From the NCBI GenBank assembly GCA_003326205.1, contig LWTK01000041.1:62001-126000 (forward strand): a stretch of DNA of 64,000 nucleotides, written 5' to 3'. Each line of letters begins with the position of its first letter. The first letter of the stretch is position 1. Positions 17,696 to 26,985 of this stretch are shown piece after piece. A model generated the notes under the pieces. That model was not told the DNA's origin. It was given only the letters and a program-made list of their open reading frames with translations, and ran no database searches. This stretch comes from Nostoc sp. ATCC 43529. GTDB lineage: Bacteria > Cyanobacteriota > Cyanobacteriia > Cyanobacteriales > Nostocaceae. Position numbers and translations under genes: made by a program.

Positions 17696-18457
17696 TACTT
17701 CCATTTAGAGAGACTTGAGATAGGGGGATGGGGGGATCGAGAGAAAGAGGACATGGAGACACAAACACAAGTCTCAGTGTCGGTTTCCAGCGCTCAAAAC
17801 TTCTCCTCAGGGAATAAGCTCTTGCTAGCTTGCTTCCCAAAGGGTACGGGGGATGCGCGGACACGGAGATAGTATGCGATCGTTTGTTTGTCACTTTGTC
17901 GCCCCCATCTTTCCATCTCGCTATTTTCCTATCTCCCCGCACCTCATGTGCAAGCAAAAACCTGAAAAACTCAAAACTCTTTGTGTGTTGTTTTTGAAAA
18001 TCATCAAGGTCAGCAAGAGAATGAGTTAAGATCAAATACACAGGGGTAAAAGTAAAGCCAAGTCCCCGGACTTCTTATAATGCCAATGACTACAAGTAGG
18101 CAAATTAAACAACCGCAATCAACGCTTGTTTCTCAGTATTTTTTATTACATAATGGTAGAAAGGACTCACCAGCAAATATTAACCTTGCGAGGAGAAATC
18201 CCGACTTGTTCGACTTCTATGAAGCAAACATTCCCTAAAATTCAGCCCGAAAGAGATTGATTTCACTGGTAAGGCAACCATTGGTTGATGACCCAAAATC
18301 TCCTAGATTCTGACAACTACAAGCAAATCTTGAGATTGGGTTATGAGGCGTACTTGTCCTCAACCGTGAAATTAACCTCCTAAAGGTGTAATCTAATGGG
18401 GTCAAACCCAGATTTTGACAGGTTTAACTACGTTGTTTAAAAAGGCAGAAGCAGTAC
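17696..18457. other. 762-bp intergenic region, no convincing gene
   Basis: The first part (about 17715-17945) is low-complexity, repeat-derived sequence rich in GGGGATGG, GGACACGGAG and CATCTCCCC fragments. A minus-strand open frame across it translates this repeat and is not believable. Around 18060-18073 is a short palindrome AAGTCCCCGGACTT followed by TATAAT (18076-18081), a possible -10 element with no matching -35. The last 350 bp is the leader of the 18458 gene; no known RNA is recognised. Confidence 0.5.
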
Positions 18458-18769
18458 ATGCTACACCGCAAGATTTATCAACTGTGTTGCGACGGGCGGG
18501 AGGTATGTGTTTTCTTGCGGGATCAGCAACGCTGGATTGAGCGTGCCCGCATCATAGACATAGAGGGAGATTTAGTAACCCTGCGCTATGAAACAGAAGA
18601 AGAGGACGAAACTTGTTCTTGGGAAGAAATGGTTCGTCTTGAGAGCATCGGTGCTGTAACGCAAAAATTGGCTTCAGTACCACGCGGAAATGTGGAACCT
18701 CTCCTAACAGAGGATTGTCCCGAAGCCGAACGCATCCGCAATCGTTACACTGACTCCAATCCTGAATAA
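18458..18769 (+). CDS. cyanobacterial conserved small protein (DUF6679-like)
   Basis: A 103-residue soluble acidic protein. The start 'MLHRKIYQLCCDGREVCVFL', then 'DQQRWIERARIIDIEGDLVT', the acidic 'YETEEEDETCSWEEMVRL' and 'ESIGAVTQKLASVPRG' fit a very conserved cyanobacterial family that I remember as DUF6679; the number is from memory and should be checked. The small beta-rich first half resembles an SH3/Tudor-like barrel by pattern only. Function unknown. A heptamer repeat array follows at 18771. Confidence 0.82.
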   Translation: MLHRKIYQLCCDGREVCVFLRDQQRWIERARIIDIEGDLVTLRYETEEEDETCSWEEMVRLESIGAVTQKLASVPRGNVEPLLTEDCPEAERIRNRYTDSNPE

Positions 18770-18770
18770 T

Positions 18771-18815
18771 TAGTCATTAGTCATTGGTCATTAGTCATTA
18801 GTCATTGGTCATTTA
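18771..18815. repeat. TAGTCAT heptanucleotide array
   Basis: About six tandem (T/A)AGTCAT / TTGGTCAT units in the 101-bp gap between two convergent genes. Confidence 0.85.
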
Positions 18816-18870
18816 TTATTTGCAAATACAAATGAGGAAAGACAAATGACGAAGGATAAATGGAAAATGA

Positions 18871-20538
18871 CTATTGACTATCATTTAACCGCTCAAAAGC
18901 AGGACAGTAACCTTCTAAAGTTACCTTAAAGTTATATAATGGGGAAGCTGGATTCCAACACCGCTGCCCCCTTTGATGTCGGCAAGTACCACAACAGTCT
19001 ACATCTGTCCATGTATAGCGATCGCTATTTTGATTGAGCAGTTCTCGCTGAGACAATCCCCGTAATACTAGTTCCTCCCCCTGCCAACGAGCCTCGATTA
19101 AGCCAGTATCAGCAAAATGTTGCCAGCGAGGATCGGCTGTGATGGCATCAGGGAGGGTAATTGTAACTACTGTTCCTAACTCCGTCAGTTCGCCCTCGTA
19201 ATTCGTCTCTGGGGCTGCGGGTTGTAAAAACGTATCGCCAATGGGCAATTCCACCAAAGTCTCAGCCGCTGGAGAATGTATGTGATACCGGTTTTGTAAC
19301 TCCTCTAAGCTTGTGAGGTCGGCTAAGTAGGCAGGAGAACCGTGGACAAAAATCACGTGCTGGGGTCGCAAATTATGAATTAACTGCGTAGTCCCAGGAC
19401 CATCACTATGCTGAGCGAGAAGGTAACTTTCGACAGTGGTGGGTGCTAGATATTTTTTATTAAGTTTGATATCAATTTTTTCCGGTACGAGGATTAGCCA
19501 AGGGCCGGTATTAGCCTGGCAGTGTTCGCGCAAATCAGCTGTCGAGTCAGTCAGGACAATACAAGGTGACTTGCCGACGGTGGCACGTTCTTCGGGGTGC
19601 AAACGACGCACCCGCGGACGCACCCGTTCGTCCCAAAACAAAGGTTGATGGCGGGCAAAGTTCTGTACTGATGGGGGGAGGTGGGGCAGCAGTTCTAGGT
19701 ACGCGTCGCAGCCAGTGGCGACGGCACCATCCACCCAGATATCTAAATCTCGTCCTGTGAAGTGGTGATGAGAGCGCAAAAGCATTAACAGTTCTTGACC
19801 CAGCCCTAAAGCGGGGGTGGGGAGAATTACAGAACAATGGTCAGCGATCGCTCGATTAATTCGCTCTGCTAATTGATTTTCTTGGTTACGGCGATGGGGA
19901 TGGCGAGATGTGCCATAAGTGCCTTCAATAATTAGCACATCCAAGTCTAAGCCGCGTAGTTCCTCTAAACGCAAACCTTCTACTAGGCGGGAGTTGGATA
20001 AGAAAAAGTCGCCTGTGTACAGTAGTTTGTAACTACGGTGTTGGGTGGTGTAGGTCAGGAGAATTGCCACTGCCCCTGGTAGATGCCCTGCGGGAAATAA
20101 TTCTGCCACCAGACCGTCTTGGAATTCCACTGGCGATCGCAATGGCAAAGCATGACAAAATTGAGAGATTTTTTCGGGGTCTTGGTCTTGCCAATTCAGT
20201 GGCAGTAACTTGCTGGTTACTTCGCTGCCATAAATGGGTAACTTAGGAAAAGCTTTGTGCAGTGTCAGTAAGCCTCTGGCGTGATCTGGGTGCGCGTGGC
20301 TAACTAAAACTAAATCTGCTGGTAGGGGCGGACTCGCTCCACGTACCGACTTGCCAAGCCCCTTGGCCAGTGATGAGATGTCCTCCAAACCACAGTCCAA
20401 CAGGATGCGGTGTGGCCCCATCTTCACTAATAAACACACGCCCTCATCATGATGCTGAACACTATAGGGCAAACATTCTAATTCACTACCCGCTTCCCCA
20501 GCATCTACGCGAGAGGATGCCGACAGATTATCCCTCAT
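18871..20538 (-). CDS. metallo-beta-lactamase/beta-CASP-like hydrolase with C-terminal Cys cluster
   Basis: A 555-residue protein. The N-terminal metallo-beta-lactamase core has the zinc motif HAHPDH (81-86), a later 'PAGHLPGA' His, 'YTGDFFLS' Asp and 'IIEGTYG' motif. A beta-CASP-like insertion and a final 'HVIFVHGSP' His follow, as in RNA-processing CPSF/RNase J-type enzymes. The C-terminus adds a compact cysteine cluster (CCGTCRHQRG, RCWNP and EGYCPAF), probably a metal-binding knuckle not found in standard RNase J. A role in RNA maturation or decay is inferred from the fold only. Codon use is ordinary. It is divergent from a possible small gene at 20633. Confidence 0.82.
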   Translation of the reverse strand: MRDNLSASSRVDAGEAGSELECLPYSVQHHDEGVCLLVKMGPHRILLDCGLEDISSLAKGLGKSVRGASPPLPADLVLVSHAHPDHARGLLTLHKAFPKLPIYGSEVTSKLLPLNWQDQDPEKISQFCHALPLRSPVEFQDGLVAELFPAGHLPGAVAILLTYTTQHRSYKLLYTGDFFLSNSRLVEGLRLEELRGLDLDVLIIEGTYGTSRHPHRRNQENQLAERINRAIADHCSVILPTPALGLGQELLMLLRSHHHFTGRDLDIWVDGAVATGCDAYLELLPHLPPSVQNFARHQPLFWDERVRPRVRRLHPEERATVGKSPCIVLTDSTADLREHCQANTGPWLILVPEKIDIKLNKKYLAPTTVESYLLAQHSDGPGTTQLIHNLRPQHVIFVHGSPAYLADLTSLEELQNRYHIHSPAAETLVELPIGDTFLQPAAPETNYEGELTELGTVVTITLPDAITADPRWQHFADTGLIEARWQGEELVLRGLSQRELLNQNSDRYTWTDVDCCGTCRHQRGQRCWNPASPLYNFKVTLEGYCPAFERLNDSQ

Positions 20539-20632
20539 GCTCTCCTCCCCTCAAACCTCATCGTCATGGACATATCCCAAAACCCAAAAATTGCACAAAT
20601 TTCGGTTTTGTGACTTAGGGGTAAGTTTTATC

Positions 20633-20797
20633 ATGCGCCCCTACACCCTGAGAATACGGATTTTTGATTGGGGAGGACGCCTCTACCGAACCCGCACGAG
20701 TTCGGAAAAGTTGGATAACGAGAGAGCTATCAAACTACTAGCTCAAGGAGCCTTGCCTCTTGCCTGTTTTCCCTGTGAAAGTTATGAGCGCTCTTAG
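20633..20797 (+). CDS. possible 54-aa protein
   Basis: ATG at 20633 with AGGGGTAAG about 10 bases upstream, encoding a basic, Cys-containing 54-residue peptide (MRPYTLRIRIFDWGG...LACFPCESYERS). No family is recognised. It could be noise in the 304-bp gap between the beta-lactamase-fold gene and the small membrane protein gene; nothing else is seen in that gap. Confidence 0.25.
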   Translation: MRPYTLRIRIFDWGGRLYRTRTSSEKLDNERAIKLLAQGALPLACFPCESYERS

Positions 20798-20842
20798 CCA
20801 ACTTACCCTACGGAAAGTTGCCCCAGCGTCTACAAATTTCTC

Positions 20843-20965
20843 TTAATGCGCCGAACCATTGCCGTGATAGTTATCTGAGTCATAGAATCCGTTTTTCGTG
20901 CCAAAAAATAAACACGAAATCGTAAATATAACTGTTAAACCAGCTAGAATCAGCTTGACATCCAT
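20843..20965 (-). CDS. 40-aa single-pass membrane protein
   Basis: A short gene with a clear start: ATG at 20965, preceded by AAGGACAG about 11 bases upstream. The product begins MDVKLILAGLTVIFTISCLF, a single membrane helix with a lone acidic/basic start, and ends with a polar tail 'GTKNGFYDSDNYHGNGSAH'. The tail looks conserved in kind (I recall near-identical tails in other Nostocales small proteins), which argues for a real gene despite its size. It resembles in layout the low-molecular-mass subunits of photosynthetic complexes, but I cannot match it to any Psb, Psa, Pet or Ndh subunit. Function unknown. Confidence 0.62.
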   Translation of the reverse strand: MDVKLILAGLTVIFTISCLFFGTKNGFYDSDNYHGNGSAH

Positions 20966-21141
20966 TTGTTTGCTGTCCTTTATTCAAGACTTTCCTATAT
21001 TAATTTAGTGCTTCCACAATCAAATGGAATCACTAGAAAATCTTTACTATGCATATATGGATTGGGCAATAGGTAAAATTACCGCAATCAGTTCAAATTG
21101 TAGAACTTTTCGGTCAACCTGTCCATCCTTTAGACGTAAAC

Positions 21142-21441
21142 CTACAGTCCGTAAAAATCTTCATCTAGAATTTGGTCGATGGAAAAAGGGCAGACTGTGG
21201 GATATTCACTTTCTTGGAGTATCCGAACTTCAAAGTTAGCTAGCTTAGCTTCCTTAATGGCTAGCTTGCGAGCATCTGGGTAGGCTTTTTCCACCGCTTC
21301 TACTAAAAAACTTTTTAAAGAAGGAGTATCTGCCAAATTATTGAGAACTCGTTGCCGATGTTCAAGTATTGAGGTATGGTAGCTGGCTTTCATTGTATCG
21401 GGTACATCATACTGAACCCGTAAGTTGAGTAAATGCGCCAA
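21142..21441 (-). pseudogene. DUF29 protein, N-terminally truncated remnant
   Basis: The 99 residues match only the C-terminal two-thirds of DUF29 proteins: 'HLLNLRVQYD' corresponds to the family's 'hLLkwqyq', followed by 'YHTSILEHRQRVLNNLADTP', 'SLKSFLVEAVEKAYPDARKL' and the usual ending 'CPFSIDQILDEDFYG'. DUF29 proteins normally start ~50 residues earlier with a Tyr/Trp-rich helix, but upstream here there is only an ATGAATT-type repeat (21445-21475) and then the stop of the RND permease. The apparent start is a TTG inside the domain. Most likely a remnant that lost its 5' end; expression of a short product cannot be excluded. Confidence 0.65.
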
Positions 21442-21490
21442 TAAATATGAATTATGAATTATGAATTATGAATTATTTGGTCAACACTCC

Positions 21491-24400
21491 TTATGGCCGC
21501 TGTGGTTTCTTGCCGAAGCCATAGCGCAGTGTATCCATAATCCAAGTTTGGAAGTTGTCAATGTAGCTAAATATCACTGGCACCACCAAGAGTGTCAACA
21601 GGGTGGAAGTTGTGAAACCGCCCATAATGGCAATTCCCATTGGTTGACGAACTTCGGAACCTGTGCCAATTCCTAATGCTAGAGGCAAAGTACCTGCGAT
21701 GGTTGCTAGAGAGGTCATCATAATCGGGCGCAAACGTGACACGCCAGCTTCTACTAAGGCTTGACGTTGGCTTTTGCCTTCCTGCATGTTGATGATTGTG
21801 TAATCTACTAAGAGAATCGAGTTTTTGGTGACAATTCCTAACAGCAAGACGACACCAATTAAGGCATATAATCCCAAAGGTTTTTGGGCAACCATCAATG
21901 CTACCAATGTGCCGCCTAAACAAAAGGGCAAGGCTGCCATAATCGATAATGGATGGAGAAAGTTGTTATACAGCAGCACCAGAATCGCATAGATAGACAT
22001 TAATGCTAATCCCAAGGCGCTGCCAAAACGACCGAAAATGTCTTGCATAATTTTGGCGCTACCTGAAGGTTGCTGTACTACTCCTGGCGGTAAGTTTTGC
22101 ATCGCAGGTAGTTTGTTGATTGTTTCTACTGCTTGTCCTAAAGAAATACCTTGTAGGTTCGCTTCGACAGCAACTTGGCGGGCGCGATCGTAGCGGTTGA
22201 TGGTAGCAGGGCCGCTACCAAAGCGAATATCTGCCACTGCTACGAGGGGGACTAGTTTACCATTTTGGGTGGGGACTTGGAGATTTGTAATTGTATTGAT
22301 GTCAGCCCGTGCTTCGGGGTCGATTTGCACGCGAATGGGGATTTGCCGATCGCTCAAATTAAATTTTGCTAAATTGGCATCGTTATCGCCAATGGTACCA
22401 AGGGAAGCAGTCCGGGCGATCGCTTGCACTGTTACCCCCAAATCTGCCGCCCGTTGCGGGTTAGGAATTACTAAAATCTCTGGTTTCACTAAACTCGCAC
22501 TGGAGGACACTTCTACCAATCCCGATATCGTTCGCATCTGCTTTTCTAAAGCATCAGCAGCTTGATTTAATGCTTGGGGATTTTCACTTCTGAGGACAAT
22601 TGATAAACCTTTGCGACTGTCACCGGGTGACTGACTTTGAAAACTAATTCTCGCTCCTGGTATTTGCGAAAATTTAGGGCGTACTTGTTCCTCAAACTGT
22701 TTTTGGGAAATATCCCTTTCTTCTCTGGGTTTGAGATTAATAGTCAGAGTTGCAGAATTTATTTCTTGTGTTGCTAGTACGCCTTCAACTACTGGGCTTT
22801 GGCGGATGAGGTCAGTGGCTTGTGTTGCTACCTTGTTAACATCTGCCAAAGTCGAACCAGGAGGTAGTTCTATAGTGACGTTGGAAATTCCAAAGTCACC
22901 ATCATCAACGAAACCCTTGGGAATCAAAGGAACTAGCATCACACTGGCAACGAAAAAAGCTAAGGCGATCGCCATTGTTGTCAATCTATGCCTTAACGCC
23001 CACTGGAGGACGGATCTATAAGGTTGAAAGCGCCGGGGTTTTACTGTTGTGACTTTTTTGCTACCTGGAAGTGTAAATTTAAAATTAAAGAATTTTATTA
23101 CTCCCCTACTCCCTACTCGCTGCTCCCTATCCCGTTTCTCCTGTAACAGATATGCCCCCATCATCGGCGTAATCATCCGCGCTACAAGAGTTGAGAAAAT
23201 TGTGGAAACGGCAACTGTGACACCGAATGGTTGAAAAAATTGCCCTGGAATTCCACCCATAAAAGCAACGGGCAAAAACACAGCAATAATCGTCGCCGCA
23301 CTTGCGATTACCGCCAATCCGACTTCATCAGAGGAATCAAAAGCTGCTTCCCAAGCTGATTTGCCCATTGCCATGTGTCGTTCCATGTTTTCAATTTCCA
23401 CCACGGCATCATCAACTAAATTGCCCACCGCCAAGGCTAATGCCAACAAAGTCATGTTGTTGAGGGTATAACCAAGAGCCTGCTGCACAGCAAAGGTAGG
23501 AATCATTGATAAAGGTAAGGCAACGGCAGTAATTAATGTTGCTCGCCAGTCACGTAAAAATACTAAAATAACGACGACAGCCAGCACCGAAGCTTGAATT
23601 AATTCATCAATGGTGCTTTGGTAAGATTGACGGACAACATCGGCTCTCGTAAAAATTAAATCCAGTTTGACATCTGGAGGGAGTGTTTTTTCCAGTTCTT
23701 TAACTGCTGCTTTTACTCCTTGTTCCACAGTCACCAGGACGCTGCCAGTACTACGCAGCACCTGAAAAGCTACTACGGGTTGATTGTTTAAATAGGCGGC
23801 TTGACGAATATCTCCAAACTTATCTTCTACGGTTCCCAAGCTGGATAAGGGTACGGAACCACCTGCTGGTAAGATGATTTCGTAGGTTTTGAGAATATCT
23901 ACATTGGCAGCACTTCCGAGGGTGCGAATACTTTGTTCGCTACCACCGACTTCGGCACGTCCGCCAGGTAAGTTAATATTTAAAGCGCGGATTTGGTCGT
24001 TTACCTGAGTAGCAGTGATACCTAGAGATTGTAAGCGGTCTGGATTGAGGTTAACGCGAATTTCTCGGTCAACTCCACCGATACGCTGAATTTGTGCTAC
24101 ACCAGTAACTCCCAATAAGGTGCGGCTAATGGTTTGGTCTACGAGGTTGCTTAATTCTTCTACGGAACGGCGGTCTGATTTCACGGCGTAGGTAACGATC
24201 GGGCCGCCGGAAAATTCTAGGCGTTCGACAATTGGGTCGTTAATGTCTTGGGGTAAATCTTGGCGAATTTGAGCGATCGCATTGCGGACATCATTAGTGG
24301 CGCGATCGCTATCTGTACCCAAAACAAAATTGATTGTCGTCTGAGAACTACCATCGCTGACCTTGGAAATCATATTATCGATATTCCCCAAGCCAGCAAC

Positions 24401-24616
24401 AGCATCTTCAATTTTTTTCGTCACTTGGGATTCTAATTCCGTCGGCCCTGCACCCGGTTGGGTGACTTTTACCACAACTGCCGGCACATCAATATTTGGG
24501 TTCGTATCAATCCCCAAGGACATGAAGGAAAACCAACCCAATATCGTCAAAATTAAAAATAAAACTATCGTCGGAACAGGTTTTTTGATCGACCAAGCAG
24601 AGATATTAAAAGACAT
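21491..24616 (-). CDS. RND efflux permease, HAE1/AcrB type
   Basis: A 1041-residue inner-membrane proton-driven drug/amphiphile exporter with the duplicated 12-helix layout and two large periplasmic loops. The start 'MSFNISAWSIKKPVPTIVLF', the TM4 acidic pair in 'GNLVDDAVVEIENMERH' and the TM10-11 region 'LGIVTKNSILLVDYTIINMQ' are family hallmarks. The central cytoplasmic loop contains an unusual ~30-residue stretch (around residues 495-525: REQRVGSRG...GSKKVTTVKPRR), part of which is encoded by a CTACTCC-type heptamer repeat at 23101-23131. The adaptor gene lies 108 bp upstream on the same strand, so the two form a pump operon lacking a local TolC-like outer channel. Confidence 0.95.
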   Translation of the reverse strand: MSFNISAWSIKKPVPTIVLFLILTILGWFSFMSLGIDTNPNIDVPAVVVKVTQPGAGPTELESQVTKKIEDAVAGLGNIDNMISKVSDGSSQTTINFVLGTDSDRATNDVRNAIAQIRQDLPQDINDPIVERLEFSGGPIVTYAVKSDRRSVEELSNLVDQTISRTLLGVTGVAQIQRIGGVDREIRVNLNPDRLQSLGITATQVNDQIRALNINLPGGRAEVGGSEQSIRTLGSAANVDILKTYEIILPAGGSVPLSSLGTVEDKFGDIRQAAYLNNQPVVAFQVLRSTGSVLVTVEQGVKAAVKELEKTLPPDVKLDLIFTRADVVRQSYQSTIDELIQASVLAVVVILVFLRDWRATLITAVALPLSMIPTFAVQQALGYTLNNMTLLALALAVGNLVDDAVVEIENMERHMAMGKSAWEAAFDSSDEVGLAVIASAATIIAVFLPVAFMGGIPGQFFQPFGVTVAVSTIFSTLVARMITPMMGAYLLQEKRDREQRVGSRGVIKFFNFKFTLPGSKKVTTVKPRRFQPYRSVLQWALRHRLTTMAIALAFFVASVMLVPLIPKGFVDDGDFGISNVTIELPPGSTLADVNKVATQATDLIRQSPVVEGVLATQEINSATLTINLKPREERDISQKQFEEQVRPKFSQIPGARISFQSQSPGDSRKGLSIVLRSENPQALNQAADALEKQMRTISGLVEVSSSASLVKPEILVIPNPQRAADLGVTVQAIARTASLGTIGDNDANLAKFNLSDRQIPIRVQIDPEARADINTITNLQVPTQNGKLVPLVAVADIRFGSGPATINRYDRARQVAVEANLQGISLGQAVETINKLPAMQNLPPGVVQQPSGSAKIMQDIFGRFGSALGLALMSIYAILVLLYNNFLHPLSIMAALPFCLGGTLVALMVAQKPLGLYALIGVVLLLGIVTKNSILLVDYTIINMQEGKSQRQALVEAGVSRLRPIMMTSLATIAGTLPLALGIGTGSEVRQPMGIAIMGGFTTSTLLTLLVVPVIFSYIDNFQTWIMDTLRYGFGKKPQRP

Positions 24617-24632
24617 TGGGAAATTTAAGATT

Positions 24633-24690
24633 TAGTTATTAGTTATTAGTCATTAGTCATTTGTCATTTGTCATTTGTCATTAGTTTTTC
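24633..24690. repeat. TTAGTCA/TTTGTCA heptamer array inside the efflux operon
   Basis: About eight tandem heptamers (TTAGTTA, TTAGTCA, TTTGTCA) in the 108-bp spacer between adaptor and permease genes, followed by CCCCGCGTC-type C-rich units. Confidence 0.85.
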
Positions 24691-24724
24691 TCCGCGTCCC
24701 CGCGTCTCCCCATCTCCCCAGCCC

Positions 24725-26182
24725 CTAATTTACAATTCGCACTTTGTCGCCATCTTTAAGATATGGCGCACCATCAACTATTACACGTTCACCTAACTGC
24801 AAGCCACTTTTGATTTCTACTTTGTCACCGTTAGCAGGATCTCCTAACTCTACTTTTTGGCTGCGGACTGTATCCTCAGCCGATAGGGTAAATACGATTA
24901 CACTTGAGTCTGCTTGGGACTGCACTGCTTTTTGTGGTACTACCATACTGATGGTTGAACTGGTAGTAATTGCAGCACGGGCAAACATTCCTGGTTTGAG
25001 GGAAGTTGTTGGTGGCAAGTCAATTTTTACTATAGCCTCACGTCTTTGATCGTTGACGAGTGGTTGTATTTCCCTGATTCGTCCTTGCGATCGCACGCGG
25101 CGATCGATATCAGAAGTAATTTGCACCGATGCACCAACTTTTACCTGCGTGAGTTGAGTTTCGGGCACTTTCGCTTGAAGTTCTAGTTTTTCATCCCGAA
25201 TAATTGAAAATAGCTTTTGTGTACCACCAACCACAGTTCCCACTTGGGTTTGTGGTGGCACCCCAGTAACATCACCAACCCTAGCAAGTTTCTCGGCGAT
25301 GACTCCAGAAACCGGCGCACGCACTACAGTTTGTCCCAATTGAGTTTGGAGTTGTTGCAACCTAGCAGCACTGCTTTTGACATCGGCTTTGGCTTTGTTG
25401 ATGCTGGCTTGGGCGTTGGCAATGTTCGACTGGGCACTTTTAACGCTGGCTTGGGCACTACGGACATTTTGTTGGCCGAGATTCACAACTTCTATGGCAG
25501 TTTTCACAGCGTAGGAACGAGTGTCGAGTTCTTGTTTGCTAATGGTTCCAGAGTCGGCAAGTTGTTGATATCGCTGATAATTCTTGCCTGCTTCCTCTAA
25601 CTTCGCCTGGGCTTGGGCTAAATCTGCTTGTTTTTGCTGGACTATTGCCTGACTTGATGCCAAATCTGCTTGTCTGGATGCCAGATCTGCTTGTCGGGAT
25701 TTGACATCTGCTTGTTTTGATTCCACATCTGCTTTTGCTTGGCTAATTTGGTTTTGGAGTACGGAATCATCCAATATGGCTAACACTTGACCATTTTTGA
25801 CAAAAGCTCCTTCTTTGACATTTTCAGGGATGCTTTTGATTTGTAGTCCGTTTGTCTGGGGTAGCACCGGAATTAAATCGCTGGCTGTTACAGTACCAGT
25901 TGTTTTCAGGGTACGCATAACACGGGCGTTTTCCACTGTGGCGATGGTGACTGTCATTGCTGGGTTAACTTTTTGATCCGCGATCGCCCCTTGTTGACGT
26001 GATGGCAGACGACTGAATATAGCCATACCACCAAAGGCGATCGCTATCCCTAAACCTGTACCCAAGAATAATGGCTTCAACCATGTTCTGGTTTGTTTTT
26101 GCTCCGATTTGTTTGGCAAGGTAGCATCTTCAGAGGTTACAGGTTCTTCCACCTCAACTTCTGAAAGGCTTTCATCGCTCAC
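24725..26182 (-). CDS. RND efflux periplasmic adaptor (membrane fusion protein)
   Basis: A 485-residue HlyD/AcrA-type adaptor. A cytoplasmic acidic N-terminus is followed by one membrane anchor (about residues 35-57, LKPLFLGTGLGIAIAFGGMA), a lipoyl-like half (LPQTNGLQIKSIP..., VKNGQVLAILDDSVL), a long coiled-coil hairpin (about 145-275), the second lipoyl half (VVRAPVSGVIAEKLARVGD) and beta-barrel domains. The hairpin contains a near-perfect heptad repeat (KSRQADLASRQADLASSQA) encoded by 21-bp DNA repeats. The start is GTG at 26182, chosen because GGAGGTG lies 6 bases upstream. It is the first gene of the two-gene pump operon. Confidence 0.93.
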   Translation of the reverse strand: MSDESLSEVEVEEPVTSEDATLPNKSEQKQTRTWLKPLFLGTGLGIAIAFGGMAIFSRLPSRQQGAIADQKVNPAMTVTIATVENARVMRTLKTTGTVTASDLIPVLPQTNGLQIKSIPENVKEGAFVKNGQVLAILDDSVLQNQISQAKADVESKQADVKSRQADLASRQADLASSQAIVQQKQADLAQAQAKLEEAGKNYQRYQQLADSGTISKQELDTRSYAVKTAIEVVNLGQQNVRSAQASVKSAQSNIANAQASINKAKADVKSSAARLQQLQTQLGQTVVRAPVSGVIAEKLARVGDVTGVPPQTQVGTVVGGTQKLFSIIRDEKLELQAKVPETQLTQVKVGASVQITSDIDRRVRSQGRIREIQPLVNDQRREAIVKIDLPPTTSLKPGMFARAAITTSSTISMVVPQKAVQSQADSSVIVFTLSAEDTVRSQKVELGDPANGDKVEIKSGLQLGERVIVDGAPYLKDGDKVRIVN

Positions 26183-26985
26183 AGTGCCACCTCCAATTCC
26201 TGTGTATGTTTACCAGTGTTAGTACTTTCTTAAGAAAACTTGAAATTTATTTACTTTATATCAAAAACGGCGCATTTTTCAGTCAATGTGTTTTGGGTAT
26301 ATCGGTATATAACATAACCAGAGCATAATTCTTCATCAGAATAGTTACTACTAAAATACATAAAAAATTAATGTAAATTAAATTACAAACTAATGTAATT
26401 TCATCTATTAACTGTAATATTCTGGCAAGACAAATTTCCAAAGTTGAAAATTCTCCCTTGTCAGGCTATCTCCACATCTTTGTGTCAGTCTTAACCTATT
26501 GCTTTTCACTTGGTCGAGTATTACGTCACAGAGGATATGTATTTAGATCACTGTCGATCGCAAGTGAAAAATGAAAAATTAATAGATAAAGCTAATCTAG
26601 ATTTATCTAATTAAAATTCAAAACGTTAATGTACTTTGCTATACTAGCTGGTTATTTTACTACGCAATCCATAATCCCTCTGAAACGTTTGTATTGCTAA
26701 AAATCCAAAGCTTATCCTGGAATGTATTACAGGTCAAGGTAGCGTCTACATCTACACCTGAGTTAAAAAAGAGCAAACTGCATTGTCCGAAATTACACCA
26801 AGGGTATTGGGCATGGGGCATGGGGCAAAGGGCAAGGGGCAAAGGGCAAGGGGCAAAGAGCAAAGGGGAAAAGAAAGATCCCTCCTTTTCCCTTTAACCT
26901 TTCCCCTTTTCCCAAGGCGTTGCCATCTCCCTATTCCCCACTCCCCAGTCCCTGAATAAAAAATTACATACCAAAGCAAACAGAT
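26183..26985. other. 803-bp divergent intergenic region with GGGCAAA repeats
   Basis: No gene seen. The adaptor-side half is AT-rich and should carry the efflux promoter. From about 26806 to 26880 there is a tandem array of GGGGCAT/GGGGCAAA heptamer-like units, followed by a pyrimidine-rich partial complement (about 26881-26950) that could fold back on it. The open frames across this stretch translate the repeat and are not genes. Confidence 0.6.

Noticed and set aside
17631..18041. Minus-strand 136-residue open frame
   Set aside because: It translates low-complexity and interspersed repeat DNA, overlaps the small gene at 17477, and has no domain-like character.
26660..26979. Short frames over 26.7-27.0 kb
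   Set aside because: Composition (repeated Pro/Leu/Cys or Gly/Lys) reflects the GGGCAAA repeats; no start signal.
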